In this document: positions 27,897-37,230 of the stretch, piece after piece
Position numbering within the stretch: the first letter of the stretch is position 1
Layout: each line of letters begins with the position of its first letter
NCBI GenBank assembly: GCA_947501445.1
Contig: CANMVS010000008.1
Location: 62,001 to 126,000, forward strand
Reading direction: 5' to 3'
DNA length: 64,000 nucleotides
Source: an uncultured Rhizobiaceae group bacterium
GTDB taxonomy: Bacteria > Pseudomonadota > Alphaproteobacteria > Rhizobiales > Rhizobiaceae
Program-made: the position numbers and the translations under genes
Notes under the pieces: generated by a model
The model's database searches: none
The model's input: the letters and a program-made list of their open reading frames with translations, nothing else
What the model was told of the DNA's origin: nothing

Positions 27897-28601
27897 GTGG
27901 ACAATCAGATGCGTAATCCCACGAAAGTGGCTCCACGGCGACGGCTCTCTGATGTGGTGCGCGAGGCAAAAATTGCTGCGGCTGAACGGCAGGACGTCGT
28001 TGTCGATATGAAAGAAGCTGACCGCGGACGCCTGGAATTGCTTGCCGAGAAGCTTTGGCCAATTCTTGACGAAGTGCCGCAGGATGATGATCAGTTCGAT
28101 TTTTTCCTTTCATCCGGCCAGCAGCCACGTTTGTGGATTGACGCCATAGCCCATGTGCAGATGGGAACAGACAGGCGAACCTATCGCTTCGTTCGTGATA
28201 CGCGCTATGGCCGGGTGGTGATGGCCGAAAGCGGCGATCTGAATAAAATTGCCGATAGTGTTACCCAATATGTTGCCGAGCGCATGGTCCAGCGGCAGCA
28301 GTTTCTTGCTGCTGATTTGCCTTTGGGAGCGCCTTATCCAAAGAGTTCGCCTGATGCCAGCCCCCAAAGCCTGGCATCATACAATCCTGAACTGCAGAAA
28401 CAGCAGTCGAACAGGCCTATTGAGAAGGCAAAAGACCCGGAACCAACCGCTGCGCAGGTCGTGGAACCTGCCAACTCCCACTCGACCGGATCGAGGATCG
28501 TGTCAGCCATTTTCTGGTTTGCTGTGGGTGCTGCAGTGGCCGCAGGCACAATTGCGGTGATATTCCGGGAGAGCATTTCGCTCGCACTGGAATCCCTGTA
28601 A
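27897..28601 (+). CDS. Hypothetical protein with a C-terminal membrane anchor
   Basis: A 234-residue protein starting at GTG (27897), with TTGGAG 7 bp upstream. An ATG at 27909 is an alternative. The N-terminal 125 residues are soluble and mixed alpha/beta (LWIDAIAHVQMGTDRRTYRFV). A Gln/Ser/Pro-rich linker follows (about 135-195), and then one hydrophobic segment near the C-terminus (FWFAVGAAVAAGTIAVIF). This is a tail-anchored topology with the domain in the cytoplasm. I do not recognise the family beyond a conserved-looking alphaproteobacterial pattern. It follows the hydrolase gene by 90 bp and may be its own transcription unit. Confidence 0.8.
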   Translation: MDNQMRNPTKVAPRRRLSDVVREAKIAAAERQDVVVDMKEADRGRLELLAEKLWPILDEVPQDDDQFDFFLSSGQQPRLWIDAIAHVQMGTDRRTYRFVRDTRYGRVVMAESGDLNKIADSVTQYVAERMVQRQQFLAADLPLGAPYPKSSPDASPQSLASYNPELQKQQSNRPIEKAKDPEPTAAQVVEPANSHSTGSRIVSAIFWFAVGAAVAAGTIAVIFRESISLALESL

Positions 28602-28617
28602 CGACAAAGGAATAAAT

Positions 28618-29523
28618 CTAGATCAGCAATTGCTCTGACGTCAGTTGTTTGAAGGCATTGCTATTTTTGTCAATACCATGTCGGTTGAGCTGGCAGTTCC
28701 AGGACGTTGCGTTGCCCTCAATTGTCAACAGATTGAAACCGGACGCCGGTCGTTTTCCGCCGGGTGCCTGGCTGGCTGAGGGAACACCAACAACCGGCAC
28801 AGAACCGTGCTTGCCTTCCAGCCTGTAGAGTGTATCCAGATGGGTATGGCCGTGCAGGATGAGTTCCGCCCCATGGGATTTCAGCATGTTTGAAAAACGG
28901 CCAATACCCAGCAGTCTTTTATGCGCGTGCGTGGCGCCTCTTACCGGTGGATGATGAATCATGATGATGCGAAAGAGACCCGCATCACGGGTCTGATCAA
29001 GCAGGCGACCAAGGGCACTTGCCTGTCGCCGCTCAAAGGTGCCGCTGGCCATAAAGGGAAGGGTCGCCTGTGCCGTAGATACGCCGATCAGTGCGATATC
29101 ACCGCGCTTGCGCAGATAGGGAAACAAGTGTTTGCCGACGCTGGACGGCAATTTACCGTCGCCCAGCATGTATGGACGCCAGGCGGTGCAAATCCTGTTG
29201 AATGCACCCGGCACATAAGCGTCATGATTGCCGGGCACAAAGGAAATGTCACGCGGGTCACCCAGCTTGCGCAGCCATCGCGCTCCGGATTCTATTTCCG
29301 CATCTGCTGCAAGATTGACGAGGTCGCCGGTAATGGCAATGTGATCCGGTGCTGCTTGTGTGATCGCATCAAGCACCGAATTCAGCACATCGTCAAACAG
29401 GCGTTTTCTGCGGTTCTTATGCCAGTTGAGATAGCCGGTAATGCGCTTTGAACTGAGTTCGCGCACTGTCAGCTTTGGCAGCGGTCCTAGGTGAATGTCT
29501 GAAATATGCGCAATTTTGAACAT
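28618..29523 (-). CDS. Calcineurin-like metallophosphoesterase
   Basis: A 301-residue phosphoesterase. All metal-binding blocks are present: HISDIHLGP near the N-terminus, TGDLVN, PGNHDAY, and GHTHLDT near the C-terminus. A further His pair lies in IIMIHHPPV. I chose the ATG at 29523 because the family normally starts just before the DxH motif. The frame extends nine codons further to a TTG at 29550 without a better ribosome site. There is no signal peptide. Members act on phosphodiesters such as cyclic nucleotides or lipid intermediates, but the substrate here is unknown. It converges with the tail-anchored protein gene, with 16 bp between the stops. Confidence 0.9.
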   Translation of the reverse strand: MFKIAHISDIHLGPLPKLTVRELSSKRITGYLNWHKNRRKRLFDDVLNSVLDAITQAAPDHIAITGDLVNLAADAEIESGARWLRKLGDPRDISFVPGNHDAYVPGAFNRICTAWRPYMLGDGKLPSSVGKHLFPYLRKRGDIALIGVSTAQATLPFMASGTFERRQASALGRLLDQTRDAGLFRIIMIHHPPVRGATHAHKRLLGIGRFSNMLKSHGAELILHGHTHLDTLYRLEGKHGSVPVVGVPSASQAPGGKRPASGFNLLTIEGNATSWNCQLNRHGIDKNSNAFKQLTSEQLLI

Positions 29524-29571
29524 CCACCGGACATAGCCGTCCGCTGACAATTGAGCAAGGACGCTTAGGTG

Positions 29572-30555
29572 CTACAGCGCATCTCTTCCATGGGGTTTCA
29601 TCAGATCAATTTCCGGACCCTTGGGGACAATGCGTGTCGGATTAACCGATTCATGACTGCGGTAATAATGCTGTTTGATGTGGAACATGTTGACCGTGTC
29701 AGCAATGCCAGGCACCTGATAAAGTTCACGCAGATAACCCGATAGTGCCGGATAGTCCGCTATGCGCCGGCGGTTGCACTTGAAGTGCCCGACATAGACA
29801 GGGTCAAAGCGAACCAGGGTTGTAAACAAACGCCAGTCGGCTTCGGTGATGCCATTGCCAACCAGGTAACGCTGATGTGTCAAACGCTCTTCAAGGTCAT
29901 CCAGAGTTGCGAACAGTTCGTTGAAAGCCTCTTCATAGGCGCTCTGACTGGTGGCAAACCCGCATTTGTAAACACCATTATTGACCCGGTGATAAATCGG
30001 GTCATTGATGGCATCAATGTCATTGCGCAGGTCCTGCGGGTAGAAATCAAGGCTGTTGTCCACGCCTTCAATGTCATTGAACGCGCTGTTGAACATGCGA
30101 ATGATTTCAGAGGACTCATTGGAGACAATGGTTTTGGTCTGTTTGTCCCAGATAACCGGAACAGTAACCCGGCCGCTGTATTTGGGATCGGCGGCTGTGT
30201 AGACCTGCCACATTTTGTCGGCACCGTTGATCGGATCGAGTGTTCCGCCATCGCGATCGTGAAATTCCCAGCCGTTATCACCCATGAAATGATCGACAAC
30301 AGACACGGATATATGCGGCTCCAACCCTTTCAGATGCCGAAGAATGAGGGTTCGATGTGCCCAGGGACAGGCGTAGGACACATAAAGATGATAACGCCCC
30401 GATTGTGCCTTGAACCCACCCTTGCCGGATGGACCTGCGCTGCCATCGGCGGTAATCCAGTTGCGGAATTGTGATTCCGAGCGCTTGAAATGACCCTTGT
30501 TCTCTTCCGTCTGATACCACACGTCATGCCACACGCCTTCAACCAACAAACCCAT
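29572..30555 (-). CDS. yqjG: Glutathionyl-hydroquinone reductase (Xi-class GST)
   Basis: A 327-residue member of the YqjG/ECM4 family, which removes glutathione from glutathionyl-hydroquinones and so recycles quinone adducts. The thioredoxin-like domain has the catalytic cysteine in SYACPWAHRTLILRHLKG. The C-terminal helical domain carries YLVGNGITEADWRLFTTLVRFDPVY, where conserved tyrosines help bind the hydroquinone. The length is standard (about 325). The ATG at 30555 has AGGAGAG 7 bp upstream. Repeat copy 3 begins 25 bp beyond the start codon, so the promoter must lie in or beyond the repeat. Confidence 0.94.
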   Translation of the reverse strand: MGLLVEGVWHDVWYQTEENKGHFKRSESQFRNWITADGSAGPSGKGGFKAQSGRYHLYVSYACPWAHRTLILRHLKGLEPHISVSVVDHFMGDNGWEFHDRDGGTLDPINGADKMWQVYTAADPKYSGRVTVPVIWDKQTKTIVSNESSEIIRMFNSAFNDIEGVDNSLDFYPQDLRNDIDAINDPIYHRVNNGVYKCGFATSQSAYEEAFNELFATLDDLEERLTHQRYLVGNGITEADWRLFTTLVRFDPVYVGHFKCNRRRIADYPALSGYLRELYQVPGIADTVNMFHIKQHYYRSHESVNPTRIVPKGPEIDLMKPHGRDAL

Positions 30556-30579
30556 GGAATTCTCTCCTGCTCAATGCCT

Positions 30580-30683
30580 GGAGCAATTCAGGTTTTGACG
30601 GAACCGGCAAAACCTGAATGCATCAACAAAAATCAAAGGCCGACACCGTGGTCCCGTTTTTGACAAAACCTGAAACGGCCTAA
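30580..30683 (+). repeat. RIME-like intergenic repeat, copy 3
   Basis: GAGCAATTCAGG at the left and GAAACGGCCTAA at the right. The left palindrome is the most regular of the five copies (GGTTTTG / CAAAACC). It sits between the divergent yqjG and acetyltransferase genes, just 25 bp upstream of the yqjG start. It is therefore within the promoter region rather than at a 3' end. Confidence 0.85.
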
Positions 30684-30900
30684 GGGTTCTATCTAGTGCG
30701 TCTTGTGCGCGAGGCGAAGCCAGATTGATTGAACAGTGTGTTTTGCATTGCAATTGCCATCCACTTCGTGTTATCCGCGCTGAACCAGAAAAAAGGCCTG
30801 ATGATGAAAGTTACCGGACACTTGCGACGACGTTGATGCTCACACGCCCAAGGTGCGTGGTCCGTATCCTATTGTCCAATATCTTTATCCGGGTTCCTCC

Positions 30901-31398
30901 ATGTCTGTTTTAACGCCTGTCTATCTGAACGAGCATTCCGACCACAATTCAATCATCGACACCATCAACGCCGAAGCATTTGGCCCGGGCAGATTTGTCC
31001 GCGCTGCGGAGCGGGTGCGTGAACAGGGTGCCCATGATGTATCACTCTCATTTGTGGCGCGTGTGGGTGATGAGGTTGTCGGTTCTGTTCGTATGACACC
31101 CATCACCGCAGGGAGCGTTGCGGGGCATTTGCTCGGGCCGCTGGCGGTTCGCCCATCCCATAAAAATCTCGGGATTGGACGGCAACTGGTTCGCATTTGT
31201 GTGGATGCGGCGCTGCAGGCAGGCAGCGAGGGCGTCATCCTGGTTGGCGATCCACCCTACTATGGGCCCCTGGGTTTCGAACCCGTGCGGGCGCGTCTGG
31301 ATTTTCCAGGTCCGGTTGACCGGGCGCGTGTGCTGATCGCGTCAAATGGTGCGGATGTGCACGGGCAATTGGCTGGCAGGATCGTCTGGCGCGGTTGA
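30901..31398 (+). CDS. GNAT-family N-acetyltransferase (YhbS-like)
   Basis: A 165-residue acetyltransferase. Motif A for acetyl-CoA binding is LLGPLAVRPSHKNLGIGRQLV (Q/R-x-x-G-x-G/A pattern KNLGIG), and the C-terminal part GDPPYYGPLGFEPVRA is typical of YhbS-type GNATs. I take the ATG at 30901. The frame extends upstream to a GTG at 30853, but neither start has a clear Shine-Dalgarno. The substrate is not predictable. It converges on the membrane protein gene at 31420 with 21 bp between the stops. Confidence 0.85.
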   Translation: MSVLTPVYLNEHSDHNSIIDTINAEAFGPGRFVRAAERVREQGAHDVSLSFVARVGDEVVGSVRMTPITAGSVAGHLLGPLAVRPSHKNLGIGRQLVRICVDAALQAGSEGVILVGDPPYYGPLGFEPVRARLDFPGPVDRARVLIASNGADVHGQLAGRIVWRG

Positions 31399-31419
31399 GT
31401 GTCCGGCTGCAGTAAATTG

Positions 31420-33480
31420 CTAACGCCCTTCACGGTACCAGGTACCGCCAAGTATCAGGAAGAGCAGCGCCAGCCCGAAAAAGCCTGCAAAGAGTTGAAT
31501 TGTGTTGATGCCCTTCAACACGGTCTCACCTGTCATTTTGAGAACCATGCGGCTGTCTGATGAGCGGGGTGTTCCCTTTAGCGGCAGCACCTGTGGCAGA
31601 TCTGTTGCGTTGGCGGCAAGGCGCTGAACAATTCCGCCTGTTTCACTGGCCAATGGCGCCAGCAGGGCAGGGGTGGAAATGGTTGCGGCAAATTCCGGCG
31701 CATTGAGTGCGCCAACGTGAACAAGCGTTTGTTCGTCTCCATTTGAAATCTCGAACAATCCACTTTCGTCAACGGTGATTTCGGCTTCGAAGAGGCCGTC
31801 TTCAACTTCGCTCAATGCAAGTGTGCGCTCTTCGCCAGTGGGTGTGATAATTGTTGCCTCGGGCACGCTATCAGACATGGTCTGGCGTGAAATCGTCAAT
31901 TGATTGCCGCGGGAATTGGCACGCAGGGCCTCTTCTTCAAGCGCGGGTTCTTTCATCAGCCAATGGGCGATGCGGCGATAGAGCGCCACATGGGGGCCAC
32001 CGCCTTCAAATCCGCGCGCCCATAGCCAGCCATGATCGGACATCAGCATGGCAACCCGGCCCTCTCCAACCCGATTGAAAATCAGCAGGGGTGCGCCGTC
32101 AGGCCCCTCAAGCACGGTGGAATCTTCCGGTGCGTCTACATCAACAGCGCGGAACCAGCGTCCCCACTGGGGCGGTTCCGTGGCAGATCCTGGTAAATCC
32201 CGGGTCACGGGATGACGCCGTCCGGCATCACTCAGGCGCGGGTAAAACCCGGTGTCGGTGATTGTCCCGGTTGGATTGGCAGGCAGGACCGGTGCAAGTG
32301 GTGTATTGGCGATAGAATCGCGGCCTGCATGTTCGGGACCTGCGGCTATCAGCAATGCCCCGCCGTCTTCGACATATTGCGATATATAATCATAGTAGAG
32401 CACCGGCAGTACGCCGCGTCGCTGGTAGCGGTCAAAAACGATAAGATCGAATTCATTTATTTTTTCGACAAAGAGCTCACGGGTCGGAAAGGCAATCAGG
32501 GACAATTCATCGATGGGTGTACCGTCCTGTTTTTCCGGCGGACGTAAAATTGTGAAATGAACCAAATCAACCGATGTGTCCGATTTCAGCAGGTTGCGCC
32601 AGGCCCTTTCACCACTGTGCGGTTCACCCGAAACAAGCAGGACGCGCAGGTTTTCCCGAATCCCTTCAAGCACCGCAACAGCTTTATTGTTCGCAAGAGA
32701 CGTCTCGGCTGCAAGCGGCTCCACCTCCAGTTCGACAATATTGTCACCGGCGCGTTCGATGTCGATAAACAATGGCATGATGGTGCCGACCGGCGCCAGT
32801 TCGCGGCTGTAGATCTCGCCATTGAGACGCACGGTGACCTCGGTGATATCAGACGCATCACCGCCATCATTGTGAACCTGATAACTGATCTCCTGCACCT
32901 CGTCGACGATGCCAAAACGTGGTGTATTGATCAGTTCGATCCGACGATCAACCTCGTCCGCATTGCCGGTGATCAGGCCATGTACAGGCGCTGTAAAACC
33001 AAGTTCCGATGCTGATGAGGGTATGTCGTGAATCTGGCCATCGGTGATCATGATCGCACCGGCTATACGGGATGTCGGCACGTCTTCCATGGCGGATGTG
33101 AGAGCGCCAAACAACAGGGTGGCCGGTGTCTCATCATTTGCATTGTTGCGGACTTCGATGACCCGCGTCTCAAGGTTGGTGATTTGTGCCAACTGGGTCT
33201 GAAGGCGTTCGAGCGCTGCGTCCGTTGCCGCTGTTCGATCTGCTGCTGTCTGGCTTTGGCTGCGGTCAACAACAACCGCCACGACACTGCTCAATTGTTC
33301 CCGTTCCATTTGCAGAATAACCGGGTTAAGCAATGCAATGCACAGGGCTGCAAGGGCACACCCGCGCATCCAGGCACCCCGCACCCGTTGCCACAGGCTG
33401 AACAGGGCAAATGTCAGGCATATGGCTGCCAATATGGCAATATAGGCTATCGGAATGAGTGGTGAGAATTCGACGGACAT
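31420..33480 (-). CDS. Membrane protein with vWA-like and GATase-like domains (MoxR cluster)
   Basis: A 686-residue protein. Two N-terminal transmembrane segments (about residues 5-24 and 38-57) and one C-terminal segment (LFAGFFGLALLFLILGGTWY) bracket a large soluble region. That region starts with a vWA-like strand and metal-site pattern (VVAVVVDRSQSQ) and IMITDGQIHDIP. A glutamine-amidotransferase-like fold follows (NLRVLLVSGEPHSGERAWRN, LIVFDRYQRRGVLP, GGALLIAAGPEH). I use the ATG at 33480, 7 bp after the stop of the upstream gene. A longer frame to 33522 would overlap it. It is the last gene of the MoxR operon. The role is unknown; comparable clusters are linked to envelope stress or protein maturation. 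Confidence 0.85.
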   Translation of the reverse strand: MSVEFSPLIPIAYIAILAAICLTFALFSLWQRVRGAWMRGCALAALCIALLNPVILQMEREQLSSVVAVVVDRSQSQTAADRTAATDAALERLQTQLAQITNLETRVIEVRNNANDETPATLLFGALTSAMEDVPTSRIAGAIMITDGQIHDIPSSASELGFTAPVHGLITGNADEVDRRIELINTPRFGIVDEVQEISYQVHNDGGDASDITEVTVRLNGEIYSRELAPVGTIMPLFIDIERAGDNIVELEVEPLAAETSLANNKAVAVLEGIRENLRVLLVSGEPHSGERAWRNLLKSDTSVDLVHFTILRPPEKQDGTPIDELSLIAFPTRELFVEKINEFDLIVFDRYQRRGVLPVLYYDYISQYVEDGGALLIAAGPEHAGRDSIANTPLAPVLPANPTGTITDTGFYPRLSDAGRRHPVTRDLPGSATEPPQWGRWFRAVDVDAPEDSTVLEGPDGAPLLIFNRVGEGRVAMLMSDHGWLWARGFEGGGPHVALYRRIAHWLMKEPALEEEALRANSRGNQLTISRQTMSDSVPEATIITPTGEERTLALSEVEDGLFEAEITVDESGLFEISNGDEQTLVHVGALNAPEFAATISTPALLAPLASETGGIVQRLAANATDLPQVLPLKGTPRSSDSRMVLKMTGETVLKGINTIQLFAGFFGLALLFLILGGTWYREGR

Positions 33481-33487
33481 ATTGTGC

Positions 33488-36307
33488 CTATTGCCCCAAT
33501 CTTTCCAGAAGGGCAGGTACATGGACCTGATCTGCTTTGTAATTGCCGGTCAGCATATACATCATGATGTTTACACCGGACCTGAAGGCGTGTTCACGTT
33601 GCACCGGGTCGGGTGGAACGGTTGGATAGACTGCTATACCGTTGTCATCAATTGCCCAGGCACCGGCCAGATCATTGCCTGTTATGATAATGGACGAGAC
33701 ACCATCTCCGGCCCGCGCCGGGCGATCATCTATAGTGTCCGTGTCTTGGGCGGCTTCAACCCAAAGGGGGCTGCCTCGGTAACGCCCGGGAAATGCATCG
33801 AGTATGTAAAAAGCTTTGGTCAAAACGTGATTCGACGGCACCGGTTCGAGCGCCGGAATATCCAGTTCGGCCAGAATATTGCGCAGACGGGTGGTTTGCG
33901 GGGATACCACGCCCGTGGCGTTCAGGCCCGCCAGCGCGTCGCGGGTATCAAACAGGACAGTGCCGCCATTTTTCATGAATGTATCGACACGCGAAATGGC
34001 TTCGGTGGAAGGTGGTTCTGCATCTGCCGATATCGGCCAATACAGCATTGGATAAAGCGATAATGGATCGGTTTCCAGATCGACCCCGACCGGTTCTCCC
34101 GGCTCCAGCGATGTGCGGTATGACAGAAAACGGGTGAGACCGTCCAGGCCCAGAGCGCTGGTCCGGTCGGTTCGCCGGTCTCCGGTCAGGACATAGGCCA
34201 GATGTGTACGATCGAGCGACGCAAGGATGTCGCTGTCGCCGGGTTTTTCATCCGCTGCATGCGCCGGACTGTCCATGGCCACAAGACCCATTGCGATGAA
34301 CATCAAAGCGGCAAGACCCGCCGCCATGGATCGACTGGTACGGGTTATCAAACGGGAAAATGCCCCCGCCATGACAGCCACGATAATACTGTCGATGAGC
34401 AGCAACAGCAGGGCTGCGGTTAACAGATATGGTTCCAGATCTCTGCTCTCGTCACCAATGTAGCTGCTGCGTACCGGCGTGCCGGGGAACGCCGGAAGTT
34501 CAAATTTTGTTAGCGTCTGTGCCGGCTGCATGACATTCAGTGCGACAAAACCGCTTTCTGTTCCATACAGACCGGGCGGATTGTCATAGGAGATTGTGGG
34601 CACTGTACCTGCGGCTACCTTAAGCGGTTGCGCAGCACCCGAAGGCAGGGTGATTGTGCCGTTGGCACTGAGAAGGCGGTATGGCGGCAGGATGGTATCA
34701 TCGCCAGCCGACTGCTGGCCTGCCGTCGTTTTGGACAGGAGAACAGCACGGCGCAGCATTTCCACAAAATGTCCGGATATGGGCAAATTTGACCAGGTGG
34801 CTTCTGCTGTCACATGGAATAGCACGATGCGTCCCTGCCCGACAGGGCTGCTGGTTACAAGCGGTGTTCCGTCGGCCAGACTGGCCCAGGTTTTGGCTGC
34901 CAGATCAGGTGAAGGCTCAGCCAGTATCTGACGGTTGACAGTGACATCATCGGGGCGCGCCATGCCGGCAAAGGCACCATGGTCGGAAAATGCGGCGAGT
35001 GATTGCGGTTCGCTCCACGACAGTGCCCCACCCAGCGCCCGTTCGCCACGGCGCAACTCCACCGGCACAAAGGGGTCATCACGGCTGCCACTGGCAAGGC
35101 GAGGTCCTGCAAATCGCAAAAGCAGCCCTCCACTCTCTATCCATTCCAACAGATCATCTTCCGCGTCCTGCGGGACAGTGCCAATATCTGCCATAACAAG
35201 CACCGATGGCCGCTGCGCCATCAGTTCTTCGATGGCATCGGAAAGATTGGCCTCTTCCGGCACGATGATATCGGCAAAGGGTTCAAGCGCACGCGTCAGA
35301 TAATAAAGCGGCGATAACAAAGGTTGCGACAGGTCGAGCGGTTCTGCCGACAACAGTCCTACCCGGCGGCGACGCGCGCTTTCATCCAGCAGGAAGCGCG
35401 CACCGGCGTTTGCTGTCTGGTCGATGCTGATATTGGCAAAATCATTGCGCAGTTCAAATGGTACACTCAGCAAGGCTGTGCCATCGGATGATCCGGCCTC
35501 GAACTGCAATTCGCCTTGCGCCAATGGTCTTCCCTGACTGTCATTGGCTGCTATTTTTGTGGTCATTGCGCTGCTGGTATCCAGGCGTTGTGCAGAAACG
35601 GAAAATCCATTTGCCGCGTTACTGGCACTGACAAGCGCAACAACATTGCGGTCATTGCTCTCAAATAATCGCACGTCGGCCGGTGCAAGTGCCAGAAGAT
35701 CCTGCCAGGCACCATCAGCATTGGCATCATGCAAACCATCGGAAAGGATCGCCAATGTACCAATGGGGGTATCGCCCATGGCCGACAGGATCGCTTCAAC
35801 CGCGCCTTTATGATCGCTGTTTATCGGACGCGGTGAAACTGCATTCAGTCGTTCCCGCGCACTTGCCGCCGTATCCGGGCTGGCGTTGTGGTTGTTTTCC
35901 GCCGAGAAAACAATTGCGACCGGAACTTCCGCCGCTTCTGCATCATTGATCATTGTGTTGGCAACAGCCACCCGCTGATTCCAGTCCTGGGCCGTCAGCC
36001 AGCCATTGTCCATCAGCAACACCATGGGACCGGCATTATCGACCTGGGCATTGCGTGGGTTCATGACCGGTTGCGCAAGTGCCACGACAATCAATGCGGC
36101 TATCAGCAGGCGCAAAGCCGTTAGCCACCATGGGCTTTTTGAAGGTGTCTCTTCCTTCTTCAGCACCCGGGCTAGAATGCGCAGCGGTGGAAAAATTTCT
36201 GCTTTGGGGCGCGGCGGCGTCAGGCGGAGCAACCACCAGATGACTGGCAGCGCCAACAGGCCAAACAGCACAGCCGGTGCGCCGAATGCGAGGGAAAGCG
36301 CGCTCAC
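33488..36307 (-). CDS. BatA-like / DUF4159 membrane protein (MoxR cluster)
   Basis: A 939-residue protein. The N-terminus is the BatA/aerotolerance-type membrane domain (LFGLLALPVIWWLLRLTPP, then ALRLLIAALIVVALAQPVM). A vWA-like region follows (VLLMDNGWLTAQDWNQR), a long central part of mixed alpha/beta sequence, and then two further membrane segments at about 640-700. The C-terminal roughly 210 residues are DUF4159 (DGLTRFLSYRTSLEPGEPVG, LYPMLYWPIS, MKNGGTVLFDTRD). The start is a GTG at 36307 that overlaps the TGA of the DUF58 gene (GTGA), so translation is coupled. DUF4159 proteins accompany MoxR/DUF58 genes across Hyphomicrobiales. No biochemical role is established that I know of. Confidence 0.9.
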   Translation of the reverse strand: MSALSLAFGAPAVLFGLLALPVIWWLLRLTPPRPKAEIFPPLRILARVLKKEETPSKSPWWLTALRLLIAALIVVALAQPVMNPRNAQVDNAGPMVLLMDNGWLTAQDWNQRVAVANTMINDAEAAEVPVAIVFSAENNHNASPDTAASARERLNAVSPRPINSDHKGAVEAILSAMGDTPIGTLAILSDGLHDANADGAWQDLLALAPADVRLFESNDRNVVALVSASNAANGFSVSAQRLDTSSAMTTKIAANDSQGRPLAQGELQFEAGSSDGTALLSVPFELRNDFANISIDQTANAGARFLLDESARRRRVGLLSAEPLDLSQPLLSPLYYLTRALEPFADIIVPEEANLSDAIEELMAQRPSVLVMADIGTVPQDAEDDLLEWIESGGLLLRFAGPRLASGSRDDPFVPVELRRGERALGGALSWSEPQSLAAFSDHGAFAGMARPDDVTVNRQILAEPSPDLAAKTWASLADGTPLVTSSPVGQGRIVLFHVTAEATWSNLPISGHFVEMLRRAVLLSKTTAGQQSAGDDTILPPYRLLSANGTITLPSGAAQPLKVAAGTVPTISYDNPPGLYGTESGFVALNVMQPAQTLTKFELPAFPGTPVRSSYIGDESRDLEPYLLTAALLLLLIDSIIVAVMAGAFSRLITRTSRSMAAGLAALMFIAMGLVAMDSPAHAADEKPGDSDILASLDRTHLAYVLTGDRRTDRTSALGLDGLTRFLSYRTSLEPGEPVGVDLETDPLSLYPMLYWPISADAEPPSTEAISRVDTFMKNGGTVLFDTRDALAGLNATGVVSPQTTRLRNILAELDIPALEPVPSNHVLTKAFYILDAFPGRYRGSPLWVEAAQDTDTIDDRPARAGDGVSSIIITGNDLAGAWAIDDNGIAVYPTVPPDPVQREHAFRSGVNIMMYMLTGNYKADQVHVPALLERLGQ

Positions 36308-37224
36308 GCAGTCACCGTTCTAATGCCACCACCTGGCACGCCTGAAAGATGGGTATGGAGTGCGACAAGCGCTGTGGAAGCCGGTTGATCCGTATGATGG
36401 GTTATAAAATTCCATCCAAGGCGACGCAGGTTCTCGGAAATTGATTCTCTGCGTGCAAGATAGGTACGGCGATAGTCATCGTGCAGTGTTTCTGCGCGTC
36501 CTGCCGTAATTTTGCTGCCGCTTTCAGGGTCGATGAATTGCGTCCGGCCTCGGTAGGGAAAAGCTTCTTCGACCGGATCACAGATCTCCAGCACATGGCC
36601 GCGTATGCCGCGTTTTGCAATCGGGGCGAGTTTTTCAATAACAGCCTCGGCCGGGTCGAGAAAATCGGAGATGAGAACCAGGTCGCTATGGCGACCAATC
36701 TGGGCAACATCGGGAAAATGCATCTGGCTTTTCTGCAGATCGATTGCAGTGGCCAAACGTTCAGATGCATTGCGTGTGGCAATTGGATCCAGCACACCGG
36801 GCGAAGCAATGCGTTCTCCGGAACGTGACAGGATTTCTGCAAGTGCCAGCAATATGACCATTGCACGACTTTGTTTGGAAACGGGCGCCAAAGATGATTG
36901 AAACAGCATGGAGGCTGATGTGTCTGCCCACAACCAGACCGTATGAGCGGCCTCCCATTCGCGGTCGCGAATATAGGTATTGTCGTCGCGGGCCGAGCGA
37001 CGCCAGTCAATACGAGACAGGCTTTCGCCGTCCACATAGGGTCTGAATTGCCAGAAATTTTCACCAATGCCGCGTTTGCGTCTGCCGTGCCAGCCCGCGA
37101 TTACGGTATTGGCAACACGATGAGCCTCCACAAGCAGGTCGGGAATATGGGCTGCCCTTTGGCGGGCCCTTGCCAGTGCCGATCCGGTTGCGACTGCTTG
37201 CGTCGCCTGTCCTAGTGCGGCCAA
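36304..37224 (-). CDS. DUF58 domain protein (MoxR partner)
   Basis: A 306-residue DUF58 protein. The hallmark block GENFWQFRPYVDGESLSRIDW is at about residue 55, followed by WLWADTSASMLF, the vWA-like metal-binding strand (DxSxS). The start appears to be TTG at 37224, 6 bp after the moxR stop, with GGGGG about 12 bp upstream. The unusual start means its exact position is uncertain. DUF58 proteins are the standard partners of MoxR AAA+ ATPases, and the pair is thought to act as a chaperone or assembly factor for large periplasmic or membrane complexes. It lies between moxR and the DUF4159 gene with end overlap. Confidence 0.92.
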   Translation of the reverse strand: MAALGQATQAVATGSALARARQRAAHIPDLLVEAHRVANTVIAGWHGRRKRGIGENFWQFRPYVDGESLSRIDWRRSARDDNTYIRDREWEAAHTVWLWADTSASMLFQSSLAPVSKQSRAMVILLALAEILSRSGERIASPGVLDPIATRNASERLATAIDLQKSQMHFPDVAQIGRHSDLVLISDFLDPAEAVIEKLAPIAKRGIRGHVLEICDPVEEAFPYRGRTQFIDPESGSKITAGRAETLHDDYRRTYLARRESISENLRRLGWNFITHHTDQPASTALVALHTHLSGVPGGGIRTVTA

Positions 37225-37230
37225 AGCTGG